Shown here: piece by piece, positions 22,783 through 35,398 of the stretch
How positions within the stretch are numbered: the stretch's first letter is position 1
Layout of the letters: each line of letters starts with the position of its first letter
Source: Corythucha ciliata
Taxonomy: Eukaryota; Arthropoda; Insecta; Hemiptera; Tingidae
Length of the DNA: 64,000 bases
Reading direction: 5' to 3'
NCBI GenBank assembly: GCA_038030265.1
Contig: CM075942.1
Location: 39,894,751-39,958,750, forward strand
The notes under the pieces: model-generated
What the model was told of the DNA's origin: nothing
Databases searched by the model: none
Seen by the model: only the letters and a program-made list of their open reading frames with translations
Program-made: the position numbers and the translations under genes

Positions 22783-23310
22783 TCGGATGCGCCGATGTTT
22801 GCCATTTTCACGCACGTGTATTAACACGTGATTGACACGTGTACAAGGGCGAAAATTGAGGTAAGGATCGAAAAGCATTGCTATGGAGTACTTTGAATTG
22901 AATTAATTTTCCGATTTCGTATTTCATCCGCTGGATTCATGGAGAGGAACTGGTACCCTGCGTTACCTGAAAGGCACTCAAGGTTCGCCGCTTCGTTATC
23001 CGAACACATTGGTTGGCGAGAAATGTTTCCTCTGAATTCCATGAATTATGGATTTAATGTCAGGGGTTAAGAAGAAGGGGGGAGATTTCGATGCATGCTG
23101 TTCCGTATTTTTTATATGATTTATCGTGGTAGTGAAAATAAGGCAAATACACTGAACCAAAAAGGTACGTGGAAGCAACGAAAAAGTACGTTGCATCAAT
23201 AAAAGGCGTTATGGAAAGTGGTCCGATAATCGCGTTTATTGGGATAATAACGAGCACTTTATAGTTTCTCGATTCATAACTTCGTTCATGGAATTAATAT
23301 CACGCTATAA

Positions 23311-23535
23311 AGGTCGATGCACACACATCAGTACCGTGAACCGGTCCCTGTCCGGCAAATAAAATATTATTCTCAATACATATTGAAAGGCCACGTCCCT
23401 GACATGTGCCGGATATGTGTGAACGAGCTTCTCAATTCCCATTATGAGAATAATATTTTACTTGTCGGACGTGCCCCATCCGTGGCCCGGTTGGGGCACG
23501 TCTCGTTCACGGCACTGATGTGTGTGAATAGACCT
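23311..23535. mobile_element. TAA-flanked MITE (AGGTCGATGCACACACATCA ends)
   Basis: Inverted ends of ~32 bp, TAA on both sides (23308-23310, 23536-23538), and a body with a second inverted pair (AAATATTATTCTCA/TGAGAATAATATTTTA). 225 bp, non-coding. Confidence 0.8.
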
Positions 23536-23559
23536 TAATATTGACAAATAAAAGACGCT

Positions 23560-23724
23560 TTCAGGTTAAAATTGGACAAAAATGGCAAATTCACAACTGA
23601 AATGGCGTAAAATCGCCCATTCGCGTATGAAAAAGGTAATAGGATGCTGAATGGCCGCAAAATTAGCACAAAACGCTATTTCACAGCTGACATTGGGAAA
23701 AATCGCTAATTTGCAATTTGCAGA
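23560..23724 (+). repeat. Short block of the degenerate ~30-bp array
   Basis: Same unit as at 2325-3325. It ends abruptly at 23724, where the second copy of the 3.1-kb duplication begins. Confidence 0.65.
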
Positions 23725-24131
23725 TATATGCACGCTGGATTTTTAAAAACATCCGGTCACTACCAAGGAACATAATATGTTTCTAAAAAACCAACATGCA
23801 ATCGTGTGAACATCAGGGCTTTATTCCCACTCTCGTTCACGTTTTCTTTATAGTCCCAAACTCCCGAACTGCCCGCATGGCCTACTCCTCTCACCTGATC
23901 ACCCCCGCCCCCCGGCAATAAATCGTTTTGACCATCGTACCCTATTTTAGCTCTACATTATCGTTTACAATTTTGAGCTGTGCGATTTCCCCTCACATTC
24001 TTCTATTTCAGGTAGATGATTCGGACATTTTCACCGGAAACGCACTGATACGTGTGTTTTGGCTCAGTGCACAGCGGGGCATCTGATCTCCATCAGAGAA
24101 ACCGAGTATTTTTGAGCCTGACATATTTGTA

Positions 24132-24631
24132 TTGACGCTCCACGAGCTTCTCGAAGGATGTGGGGTCTCAGATAGCTGGAGCTCCTGGTCAGCATCAGAC
24201 CTCAAAATTAGAATGCGGGAGATAATGGACATCATAAAAGAATCAATGGTGCCGAGGTCTGGGCCGAGGCGAAGCCAATACATGCTTGGCAGGTTCTCGA
24301 TGAAGAAATTGCGGGTGGTAAGCCAGCTGTGGGTTGCCGGATTAAAATTGACCAGTCTGTTCGTGAATGGGGTCAGCTACAAGTTGGAAGCTCGCGACAG
24401 TAACTGCCCGCGATTTGTAACTTCGAGGAGATGGATGATCTGTACCACTTTCTGTTGCGCTGCCCCATCTTTTCGCCCTTGCGCGTGGACTATTTTGACA
24501 AATACACTTCGGGGGAGGAGTCTGTGACGCTGAAAATACTGCTAGACATTCAAGACGGGGAAAAGATTAATAACCTGTACTATTTTGTCTCAAGTGCAGT
24601 GAAACTGCGATCATTCGCCTTAAATGAATAA
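24132..24631 (+). pseudogene. Non-LTR retrotransposon 3' end (copy 2)
   Basis: Same sequence and frame break as 19678-20177, including the E..HFL..CP knuckle motif. Confidence 0.6.
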
Positions 24632-25003
24632 ATTAAGAAGCCCCTATTCCTACGTTTAGAAATGTATTCATCTGTTAGATGTGTTTCAGTTTGTTAATAA
24701 TTAATCTTTTATTCTCGCGTTTATTTATTAGAATATATTTCTATTATTATAATTTTTCTATACTTGAAGAATCCAAATTAGTTATGCCATAACGCCTGCT
24801 GCCAACCACTTTGTAATGCCACCTTCAGCGAAACAAATAAAAAATTGGCGATTGTAGCAATTGTAGCTAAGGGATACGATATCTGGTGGCGTTTCAGAGA
24901 AACATTGAGTCCGGTACTCCATGTGATTTGTTGTTGTCGTTTGACAATCAACCCACTACAGAGGTTTTCTACAATGAGGAAGTTCCATGTATCAAAAATG
25001 TTG

Positions 25004-25242
25004 TTAGATAGATATGATGAATAATTCTGTCGCCGGTATTTTTAATGAATAAATTAATTAAACTGATGTTATCCGGACGACGATGGAAGGGCATAGACCA
25101 ACACGATTCGAGTTTCGAGAAAAAATCGCTTCCCGGCGGGATTCGAACCCGCAACCTCTGGTTTACCAGTCTCAAAACTCGAATCGTGTTGGGCTATGCC
25201 CTTCCATCGTCGCCGGATAACATCAGTTTAATTAATTTATTA
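25004..25242 (-). mobile_element. tRNA-like foldback/SINE-like element (copy 2)
   Basis: Duplicate of 20558-20797, with the 13-bp repeats at 24991-25003 and 25243-25255 and the same T-arm. One base shorter in the right arm (CGCCGG for CGCCCGG). Confidence 0.65.
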
Positions 25243-26136
25243 ATCAAAAATGTTGGTCAGTGACACTTTTTTACCGTGAACTACGGCTAAATAATCCGAC
25301 GGTGACGAGGAGGACTCAATATTGTACCTTTGGTATCACGGTTATGAGGTACACGGTACCTACACCCGTAGAGAAACTTTCACTGTCGGCTATTTTTTGG
25401 GGAAGAAAACTCGAAAACACCGATTCAAAAACTTTTTCGACCATTTTGCTGAACCCATGCCGTTCTCTAAGCACTAAAACGAAACGGTGAGCTGGCGAGT
25501 ACCAATAAAGAAATGATACGCTCGTGGGATGTCCCTCAAGGGTGAATCCAGAGAGAACTGAGAAAACTGCTGTGTCTTCGGTTGCTCTTCCCGTCGTAAC
25601 CGAGGCACAACATTGTCATTTCATTGTTCCCCAAAAATTTAGGGTTCAACGGTGGCAGTTATCAATTAGCCCATTGTCACTTTAGGTCAACTTACTACTT
25701 TTTCCCCGGTATGTTACGGACGCACGTTGACCACGAAAAAACACTTTAAGGGGCTCACACACGTACAATAAATGTACTACAAAAAACACTAAACTTGTTA
25801 TCAAACATGTGTGGGGAGTACCAGTTTCATTATCACACACCACTAAGGTACTATTGGAGGCGAGCAGCGCCGCCAGCGCTGTGTCAATGGCAAGAAGATG
25901 AATTAATACAGTCCAGATCAAATGTAAACAAACCTCTTGATTACAAGGGAGCTTGAGTTCAATTTTGTTATTTTAGTGCGTTTTTGCTTATTTATTCTTA
26001 CTTTTTTTTTTCGCGAAAACTGCTGAGAATTGACGAATTTAGTGGAAGTGTGCGAATGTACCCATAAATCTAGAAATTTCATGGAGGCCGAAGAACTTAT
26101 AGCTGCTGGTCTCGTTGTCCTCACATCACAGGGAAA

Positions 26137-26336
26137 TTGCCTTCAGATGGTGAAGGCGTTCATCTCGCGTGCATCGTTAGGAGCTCTTCGTCGCCTGACA
26201 AGACTTACCAGGTTGAAGGAGTTCTAGCGAGCCAGGTCAATTGCTTGAGAGTTACTAAAGTCAAGTGTAGTAATTGTAAGGCAGGTAGCTCAGGCTCTTG
26301 CAAGCACGTTGTTGTCTCCTTGGTGTCCGTCAACCG
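26137..26336 (+). pseudogene. SWIM-like first exon (copy 2)
   Basis: Identical finger-like exon to copy 1, donor GTATGT at 26337. Upstream frames differ by small indels in runs of A and G. Confidence 0.4.
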
Positions 26337-26601
26337 GTATGTTGTAGTTCTTAAATTTTATTTGCTGTGTTTGAAGGGGAACAAACATTTAAAATTTGTT
26401 TAAACACCCTGTTGTCTCACACGTTGTGTGGCTTGATGAGTATGAGAGAAAAAAGAGGATATCTGGAGCGCGCAGCACTGTCACGTAGCCGTAGCACTTC
26501 GGTCCATGATTTTATTCTAATCTGGGAACTTTTTCCACTACCATTTCGGGAAAGAACGAACCGGTACGGTTTTATAATTTTTCGACTAACGCGTTCAGCA
26601 G

Positions 26602-26832
26602 GGCGATGCAGTGTTAAGTGTGGGTCACATCGTTTTGCTCGGAAGTGTGAACAGAACGACTGAGAAAAAACGATATATTCGGACTCTGTCTTCAGAGCAG
26701 TCATTTGTCGGGTCCTTCTCATGAGATCAGCGTCACCGTAATCAACGAAGAGAAGATCGTGGAAGCCAACTGTTCATGCACGGCTGGCAACTCATGGAAG
26801 CATATCGTAGCGGTGTTGCTGAAGGTTCACCG
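26602..26832 (+). pseudogene. SWIM exon (copy 2), frameshifted
   Basis: As 22157-22386 but with six A instead of five near 26664-26669, which shifts the frame before the finger. The downstream exon (LEDLSSTD) is missing since the duplicate ends at 26848. This copy cannot make the copy-1 product. Confidence 0.55.
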
Positions 26833-26934
26833 GTAATGATTATTATTTAAAAATGATGATTTTTTGACATAAATTTTTTGGTTTGAAAAAAAAAAAAATT
26901 ACATTTATAATTTAAATTCGCACCTTCCGAAGGC

Positions 26935-27870
26935 ATTTTTGTGGCTAAAATTCAGAAAAATGGCAAATTCATGCATGGCTATAGTACAATGTTATAAAAT
27001 GCGCTAATTGACGGCTAGAACTGAAAAGAAGCAATAATCTATACCTATAAAAGTTATATAGCTTTGCTAATGCGATGGTAAAATGTGAAAAACTGCTAAT
27101 TTGCGGGTAATATTTAGAAAATAAAATAATCGGCCTGGTCAAAATTAAGAGAAAGGTTAATTTTTAGCCTAAACATTGAGAAAATTGCTAATTTGCGGCT
27201 AAAAATAGAAAAAATCGCCAATTTTCAGCTAAAATTGCGCCAATTTGTAACTGAAATTGAGAAAATTCGCTAATTCACAGGTTTGAAACGCTACGACGCG
27301 ACGCCGCTACAATAAAAAAAAGCGTTAATTCGCGGTTGAAATTGAGAAAAATTCATATTTGCGCCAAAAACTAAATGTAGGCCAATATGCGGATTCTGAA
27401 GGCAACTTTTTAGGCTGAAATTGAAAAAAAGCGCCAATTTGTGGCAATAGGGGAAGAAACCGCTAATTCGCGAGTAAACTGAGAAAAATCGCTCATGCAT
27501 GCGTATGGTGAACCAAAAAAAATCCTAATTCGTGAAAAGTCCCCTTATTTTGCGGCTGATATTCAGGAAAACACTTAAGAAAAACGTTAATTTCCAGCTG
27601 AAACTGAGAAAAGTGCTAATCCCCTGGGGAAAAAATTTTAAAAATCGGTAATGTGCTGCTAAAATTGAGGAAAACTCCAAAACTCGTGGATAATTAAGAA
27701 ACATCGCTCACGGGATAAAAACGATACTTTGCTGCTAAAGTTGAGAAAATGCGCAAATTCATGGCTATGGGAGGGGATGGGGCAAAACCGCTAATCTGCG
27801 GCTGAAATTGAGAAGAACTCGGCCAAAATTGAGAAAAGCGCTAATTTGCGGGTAGAGTTTAAAAATCGCC
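26935..27870 (+). repeat. Degenerate ~30-bp tandem array, second large block
   Basis: Nearly 1 kb of the TTCGCGGCTAAAATTGAG-type unit, same orientation as 2325-3325 and equally decayed. Confidence 0.75.
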
Positions 27871-30092
27871 GATAACTGAGAGATTGAGGCTATGATGAGG
27901 CCAGCAAGATGTCCAGATTCAAGAGTGTGCTGGGTGGGTGGAATGATGACTGAAATGTGAAATTACCCTTCTCCCCTCACCCGTACGAGATTTCAATCTG
28001 ACCCCCCCCCCTCCAGGACAAATTCCTACCTACGATACTGGTGCGGAGGAGTACTTCGGTGGAAACATTCTTTAGGGCTTAAAACACTGTTCGTGGCTTA
28101 ACTCTGGAAGTCAACTGTAGTTTTGACCATGCTTTCCAAAACCATTCCAATATTTTAGTGATAATAGTGAATTCAGCCTGGATACTTGAAAAGGGTAGAG
28201 TACACCCGTAATTGCCTATATGGATAGGGCCTCCGTGGAAGTTTAGCCTAGGGCTCCGAAATCTGCCAGGCCGACACTGAACATTGGAGTTGAAGATGCA
28301 TCCCCAAGCATGGGTACCCTACCCGGGCCCGGCACATCACTCCAGTTACGCTATAGCTATAGCTTTGAAGCATATAATTTCTTTGGAATCATGCCCAGCT
28401 ACCCTGAAAATCCTAAACCCTACCATAAAGTCAGAACTCTGAAGACTAGAGTATTTTTTTCCTGAATAGACCAAGCCGTCAAGACTTCGAAACTCGCAGA
28501 GATAGAGGCGCTAGCAGACTCAGGGAATATTATGTAGAAAACGGCGTCCTTGTCCTTGGCAGACGTACACGTTACCCGCAGTTTTTGGATGCCACGAAAC
28601 GAGTTTTTTTGAGAGGCGATAAATCGCGATTGGCTATTTCCGCCCGTAAATGAAAGGGTGGGGTGCGTTATCTCCTTGAAAACCTCACCTTTTCTCCAAA
28701 ATAGCTATTATTATAATTTTGTCGATTCGAAAATCAACGCACTCTAGCTTGAAACGAAGCAGGCCCGCAGATTCAAATAACGAGCCTCTCCAACTTGAAA
28801 TTTACAAAGTTCATCTATTGCCAGATGCAGGTAAATCTATCGTTCGGCACATTCTTCGTTTCGGATGTCCGTCCTACTTTCGTGATTTTTCTCCTATATG
28901 ATCCCGCTATAACCACGCAATTCGTTACGTGGAGGAAAACACGCTGATTTCATCGTTTATCTGTTCTTATCGACGTCAAAACACTTGAATTGACATTTTT
29001 AGGGCTTATAAAAGAAATGCACAGCATATTTTTCACTATTAATTCAATTGCGTCCTTCTGTCTCCTCAGTCTGCGCTACACTTACACTAGCAAGAGTCAG
29101 AATTGAAAGCGTGTCAACGTCCTTAAAAATACCCTCAAGACATAAGACAGAGAAAAACGTGACACGATATCGTTTTAAGATATTCCTGAATTAGTAGTCT
29201 TTCTCTTTACAGGCTTACGTCTAGCTAGGGAAATGATCCAATTGATACTTTTTTTTTTACGACAAAAGATGACTAGAAGAGTGGGAGGAATGTTTTTTCT
29301 TAAGCAAGGTCGGAAACTCATTTATTTTGCCCTCGCGGACCTTTTGTCACTTTCTTTGTCCTAACTATAGGTTTTTCCATTGTCCCTTTTATTTTTTCAA
29401 TGAACAATCAACTTGCAAAATGGTTAGTTTTATTCATGAAAGGCGTCAATAGGACGACGTATTTTCTTTCTCTCTTCTGTGTTGGCTGTTAGAGCAGTGG
29501 AGGGGGCGCATGTGAGGCACTCCATCGGGGCTTTGTTATTCTTCTTTTCATTTTTTCATTCAATCTTGATTTCAAGGCTGGGAGGCTTGATTATTGTGCT
29601 GTTAACTCTGGACTTTCAGAGTCAATGCGCGTTAGTATGCTGAGCATATAGGTACAAAGAAAAAGCTGCGAAAGTCTCGAATTTTCCTCCTTCCTTAATT
29701 ATTTCAGAAACATACTTTTAAAGTATTAATTAATTTCCCTTTCTGGGCCTTACCTTAATTACAATAAAAGGTGGGTTTTTTTTTTTAAACAAAAATTTTG
29801 TTTTGCATTTTAGCGCTAAATGGAGCAAGGAGAGCATCCTATATAGCTCACGACACTTTCGATGCGGTAGAAATTCTATTAGCTCGCAAACATTAGTCAC
29901 ATAATTTGTCCACGATTTGTGATCTATTTCCCGCATTATATCGTTCCGCGTTAAAAGTTAATCGAATAGACTCTCATTTCGTCATAAAATGAATAACGAC
30001 TATTCACATCAAGGGATTTGATCGATTCAAACATTTTTTAAAAGTTTGTTTCAAATTGTTCTCCCTTCTTTTATAGGTAAAAAATCACTTAC
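27871..30092. other. No gene seen
   Basis: C-run near 28001-28012, T-runs at 29251 and 29776. A 60-residue open stretch at 28719-28901 contains a GTAAAT donor-like site but no family resemblance. Confidence 0.4.
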
Positions 30093-30429
30093 TCAAGTAA
30101 ATATTCAACGGGTCGATCTCCTGGACAAAAAACGGTTGAACGTTCATCGGTAGACGCCGCTGATCAACGTCCAATGACTTTATCAAAGACATCGGCGCTG
30201 GTGTCAGCTTTTTCGCCGTCGTCGCATTGCCGATGGCTCCCGAACGCGTGAGGGTAAAAAGCTCGGTCGTTCGAATTTGACGCCGCCACGGCACCGCGGA
30301 CAGCAGGGCGGCCCCGAGTGGGTCGAGTCGCCCCACGTTCAAACGCTTCCACGTCCAAATAGCATTTGTCGGGCCTGCCACGGTGATCAGGGATGGTGTC
30401 CAGCGCTTTTCACGAATGAAAATAACAGA
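30093..30429 (-). CDS. Internal exon of an unnamed host gene (upstream exon)
   Basis: On the minus strand an acceptor with a pyrimidine tract (TTTTATTCGCTTAG) precedes 30429, and donor GTAAGT begins at 30092. The 337-nt frame is fully open, starts in phase 0 and ends in phase 1, which matches the acceptor phase at 7503. The exon is distinctly GC-rich against AT-rich flanks. Recognisable stretches are REKRWTPSLITVAG, WTWKRLNVGRLDPLGAALL and QPFFVQEIDPLNIYL. A second possible acceptor (GTGGCAG) before 30374 would shorten it but keep the frame. I cannot name the protein. Upstream exons should lie above 30.4 kb on the minus strand, but none was recognised. Confidence 0.6.
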
Positions 30430-32368
30430 CTAAGCGAATAAAATTGCGTCTTGTGCGTGAAATCTATAGGCTGATACCGAAGTACAAAATAGAAATATTG
30501 GGGAGACGGTTGCATGGGGGCTGATAAAGAAACCTCAGAAATCACTTTTAGAGTATAAATTGTCTCCCCCTCCTCTTACTTTGTATTGATCTCCCAATTA
30601 TTTTATTTTTTCTCATTTTCTCGCGTTCTTCAAACCTTGAGATAAGAATCCAGTGGGAACCAGACACTGTCTGTATTTTGAGTCAAATAACTATGAAAGG
30701 CGCATAAAAGTATTAGATCTTAATTGTGTTGACAGCTTGCAAGCACTTGACCGAATTCGGGCGTCACTTGGGATATAATATCACACCAGACTTCCGTGAC
30801 AATCAAAATCCAACCTTTATCGGTACACCAGAGCTAATACTCGACCGTCCTAGATCTTTCTTGTGACAGTTTTCAATTTTACTTACTTCCATGTTTAATT
30901 TGGGCGAGAAAGATTCGGAGAAACCAAAAATTTTTCCAACCAATGGTGTGGGGGGGGGGGTTCACTAATGTAGACAAGTTATGATTTCATTGACCGATAA
31001 TGATAATAATAGTGCTACTTTATGCATTAAATTTAAGTTGGGTTGACCGTTGACACGATATCTTCAGGAAATAACGTTTGAAACGCACATTTACTAGGAA
31101 AGGAAAGGAACCGGCCTCTTGAACCACGTTAGATGTTAGAAGAGTGCGCCACGTGCCTGGTGTTTTCTTGTGAGGATAGTAAACATGAAAACAACATTCA
31201 CAAACATTCGTTGGTAAAATTAATCGGGAATCTTACTCATGAGGATGAATTGAAGTTTTTTCCATCTTTTCTGAGAAAATAATTGGGTCACATTTCTGCA
31301 ACTAATACCTACGCAATTTAAACGCTTTAGACACTGTACATTTTTTAAAGTATTTTTTCATATGGAGTGAACTGTCACGTAAGGTGGCGAACATTCTGCT
31401 AGAGCGATACGACATCGGTTCGAGATCGCCGACGCAATTTACCAGCGCGTTTCTGAGTTTAGGACAGATAGAAACTTGTGAGAGCTCTCTAGTGATGTGG
31501 AATCGATATCGTATCGCCACAGCATAGACGCTGCCCAATGGTGCGTGTGTCACAATCGGAAGCACCACAAAAAAGCACGGTTTAGTACTCCACAAGTAGG
31601 GCGTATCCCAAGTAGCAAAGTTACGTTAATTTTACGTGAAATATTCGACGAGAACTACGTAAATTTTACGTGCATTTCACGTGTCATATCGACGTTAAAA
31701 TCACGTGAAAATGACTCCCTTTTCTGGTAAATATTTCGTAATTTTGATGGGTAATTTTTCGTATATTTCACGTAAATTTTTCGAATACTTTACCGTCAAT
31801 TTTACGTAAAATACACTGACAAATCTACGAATAATTCACGGTGAATATTGCGCAATATTAGTGGTTAAATGTACGAATATTTAACCATTAATTTTACGAA
31901 AAATACACCGGCAAATTTACGAATAATTTACAGTGAAATTTTCGCATAATTAGTGATTAAATGTCCGAAAATTTAACCATTAGATTTACGCACCGGCAAA
32001 TCTATGAACAATTCACGGGCAATATGTATCCCTCCATTTAATTGGCTGGTCCTATGGCAACTCTGCTCCGAAAACGTTTCAGACACCTTGCTGGATTAGA
32101 CCTAGCGAATGGCAGTACAAAATTAGGCTGATCTTGATATAGCTGTAAAAAATGTATTGTCCAATTCACAGAAGAAAATAAATATGAAACATATTCATAC
32201 CTATATCAGCAATGATGATCATTTTGTTGTCCCTTCTCTTCAAAATAGCTTATGATATTGGAACCACCGATTTCAAAATATAATTTGATATTTTTAGTAA
32301 GATCGCTTAAACTACGAGGGTTAGTGGGTAATGCATGCGAAGTTGTAGCCGTGGAAGCCCACGTTGTC

Positions 32369-32440
32369 AGTCTTTCCTCGTTGAGGTGCGTCAAAAACGG
32401 ACCCCGGTTTCGGTTGCTCGCCATCATCAGCATATAGACG
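32369..32440. repeat. One-armed remnant of MITE family A
   Basis: Matches 1-64 with several substitutions (CTTTCCTCGTTGAGGTGCGT.. through GCTCGCCATC.TCAGC). The inverted arm is absent. Confidence 0.7.
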
Positions 32441-32795
32441 AAAACTGTCAGGCTCTGCGAACGCACATAAATAATGTTTCACGATGGCAGGCTATGATGG
32501 CAGGGGTGGCTGGTGCCGCAAAATTTTGGCGAATTCACTTTGGTTTGAGAAACGCTCTGTGGCCACAAAACAAATTGTTGTAAAAATCAACCAGGACTAC
32601 CAGAAGGGTTTCGAGCTGATTCAATTTCTATTGAAATACAGTCATCACTAGGTACGGTTTGGGGACAAAATCTCTTTTATTCGATATCTTGGAATTCATC
32701 AAATATTTGGGCTGGGTACCCCAGAAATTAGAATTTTCGAGAGGTATATGAACGTGAACGAGTGGCGTGGTTATGAGTGGCGGGGGGAATATTAC

Positions 32796-32921
32796 GGCTC
32801 TGGTACACGATCAATAATACTGACAATATCAAATGGCAAACACGGAAATGTAAAATACACCGAAAAGTGTCCAACTGTGTAAACTTCAGCTGTAGTATAT
32901 TATTGATCGTGCACAATGGCC
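32796..32921. mobile_element. MITE (GGCTCTGGTACACGATCAAT ends)
   Basis: About 24-bp inverted ends around TACACGATCAATAATA/TATTATTGATCGTGCACA enclose 125 bp of AT-rich DNA. Confidence 0.55.
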
Positions 32922-34544
32922 TTTCATATGGGTTTCAATAAACCCAACCGTTTGGAGATCATCAGAAATCGGTGCCAAAAGTGATTCTGAAATGAAGGCG
33001 TACCACTTTAACTAGAACTAGAACTACGACTGAGATGTCGGTTGGGACACAATTTTTCCTGCAAATACCGATGTAATTTCCCCAGAAACTTATAGGTTTT
33101 CCATTTACATAAAGTTCTGCGCCTCCCGTTTCCACCCAACTTCTGTTTTAATTCAGGGAGGACGAGTAGAAGTGAACTGCTGCAGAGCAGAATTTTATGA
33201 AAAATGGAAAATACTTAAAAAACATTAAATGCGCCAAACACTATGAACATACTCATCACAGTTTTGTGAACACGTGTGTTTTGAAACGATCTTTTCTCTT
33301 CTTTACGGGGTCAGTTAAAAAACGCGCCTGCTTTTCGGGCCTTGACGTCGGACATCATATTAAGTGAACCGCTACTTTTGGGGTACTGGCCATAATTTTT
33401 CCTGACCTCTTCTTCTGAAAAAAGTTGTACATTATTGAAACGGTAGTAATTCCATTGAATAATGCGTGGAAATTAAAAAAGTGATAAGTACCTACTATCA
33501 CTTGTTATTTTGCGTTATCGTTGTCCTCGACAGCAAGGGAGGGTTCCAAGGCCTCGAACCAGACCCTCGGCAGAGGCTAAGCTCCATGGTCATTTTCATC
33601 GACGAAAACATTCGAACAAAAACCACATAAGTAAAGGTTTCAACACCGAAAATTATGAGCTTCTCTTCACCTTTTTTAGGAGCTGTGTATTGGGCCCTTG
33701 GGCCCAACTCATCTATTCTTTCGCAGGGCATTGTCTATGCCACATGAAAAAAGGGAGAACAACACCAAAAGGCACAAATGAGGCCCACAGCTACAAGGCG
33801 AGCTGTGTAATGCAGCAGAGTAATACAAGAAAAATTGATTTGACATACTCTTGAGCAAAAAGAAAAAGAACGTCGCCCACATCGTTAAAACAACTTATAA
33901 GAGCTGAAAAATACCTCAATAAATGCTGATAGCCAAAGACAGTGAGATGCCACGAGCTCGTTCGGCAGTTCGACACTAACTTCAAAATACGATGAGCGTG
34001 ATTTCCTACCACGAGTTCCATCAGCTCAGCAGTCTGCGCGTTAGTAAAGTAGAAAATTATCTTTCACCTAACGACACTGAGAGTGAGTAGAAATTGACGA
34101 GTGAGCAGGCGCGGATCCAGAGGGGGGGCGCGCAGGGCGCGCGCCCCCCCCTTGGGTCTGGTAAAAAAATTTTTTTTTTCGCTATGAGAAGATTAACGTG
34201 AAAAATAATAATTATGTAATAAATTATTGTAATAATCATTGTTCCTCGTGGGTAAACAATGAATATCACTCGATAGCACGAATAAGCAAAACCATGGTTT
34301 ATTTTTATTTTTATTTTCTGAAAGTTTGGCCAAATACAAGCGTTGTGAGGTGTGGCAGTTCTAATTTACTCATCGCCAATCAGTCAGTGGGCGCGCACCC
34401 GGCCATGCCGAATCAGAAGCGCTAAAAGCCACGAATGGCTTTATACGCTATAATTTACTTATCATTCAAACCCCTAGATTTTTTTTGTTTTTTTCAAGTA
34501 GGTGATTCGAAATTCCCGGTTTTCCGCTCAAATTTATTGGTTGT

Positions 34545-35283
34545 TTGGAGAATAAGCGAAGCCAGGCCCAAACATTCTTTGCATTAATTTTTGAAGACGC
34601 AATGAGAATCATGAATGACCTTGATGCGCCACTACGTCAGCCGCGGCTTGCTTCCTGTCAAACCATTAGGGAAAACTATGCAGTTACGCCATCTGATCCG
34701 TCTGCTTACTGGAGGAAAAGTACTACATCCAGTACAGTAAGTACTGGAGGGTAAGTATTACATTCCAGTCTTGGACTACGTTATTGCCGACATGAAGATC
34801 CGTTTCAGCAAAGAGACCATAAATTGTTTCAGCTTAAATTTCTTAATGCCACGAAATTTCGTTAATATTGAAGACCCTCCGACGTTGAAACAGAAGCTGC
34901 TGCCTATATGTGCCAAGTATCACCCATTACTTGAATTCACCGATTCAACAGACTTTTCAACGAAATGATATTAGCTCAAGACATTTCAAAGAAAACTCTG
35001 AGTTTACCGGGAAAAATTTGCCCATGAAATTTTCGAACTCTTGGATGGAAATTCGTTCCCCATTTTGAAGTCACTACTGCACATACTGGCCACATTACCT
35101 GTGTCAGTAGCAACAGCAGAGTGCAGCTTTTCTTCATTGAGAAGAATAAAAACATGGCTTCGTTCCAGAATGAGTGAGGAACGTCTCAATTCTCTCGCCC
35201 TCCTAAATATTCATCGGGACATCAACATCGACCCAGAAGCTGTCAGCTCACACGAGTTGCCAAATCAAAACGAAGAAGATTAG
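34545..35283 (+). pseudogene. hAT transposase C-terminal remnant
   Basis: Three blocks in shifting frames: 34545-34754 (LDAPLRQPRLASCQTIRENY, typical of ZMYM-like hAT transposases), 34771-34968 (DYVIADMKIRFS) and 35004-35283. The last is the hAT dimerisation domain, with FPILKSLLHILATLPVSVAT followed by FSSLRRIKTWLRSRMS and ending in a stop. The N-terminal zinc finger and most catalytic acidic residues are missing. A short duplication around 34716-34760 (AGTAC..CCAG) coincides with a frame break. Non-functional. Confidence 0.8.
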
Positions 35284-35398
35284 ACGCTTCCTTTCAGTTA
35301 TTTTCTGCCATCGTTGAGGCTGTGAACCGTGCTGTTTTGTATTTTTAATTAAAATGTTTCACTGGCTCTGTTTTTAAGACGTGGTACGTTTCCACAGC

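Larger units (their letters stand above)
23725..26848. repeat. Segmental duplication, copy 2 (3.12 kb)
   Basis: Second copy of 19271-22402. Begins with TATATGCACGCTGG, the interior of the MITE at 19240, fused to the degenerate array; ends at 26848 followed by A-rich DNA and more of the array. The outer flanks on both sides are this array. Confidence 0.95.

Noticed and set aside
28719..28901. 60-residue plus-strand open frame
   Set aside because: No domain, no clear acceptor; length is expected by chance.
30164..30358. Alternative frame in the 30.1-kb exon
   Set aside because: It does not agree with the splice phases, whereas the 337-nt frame does.
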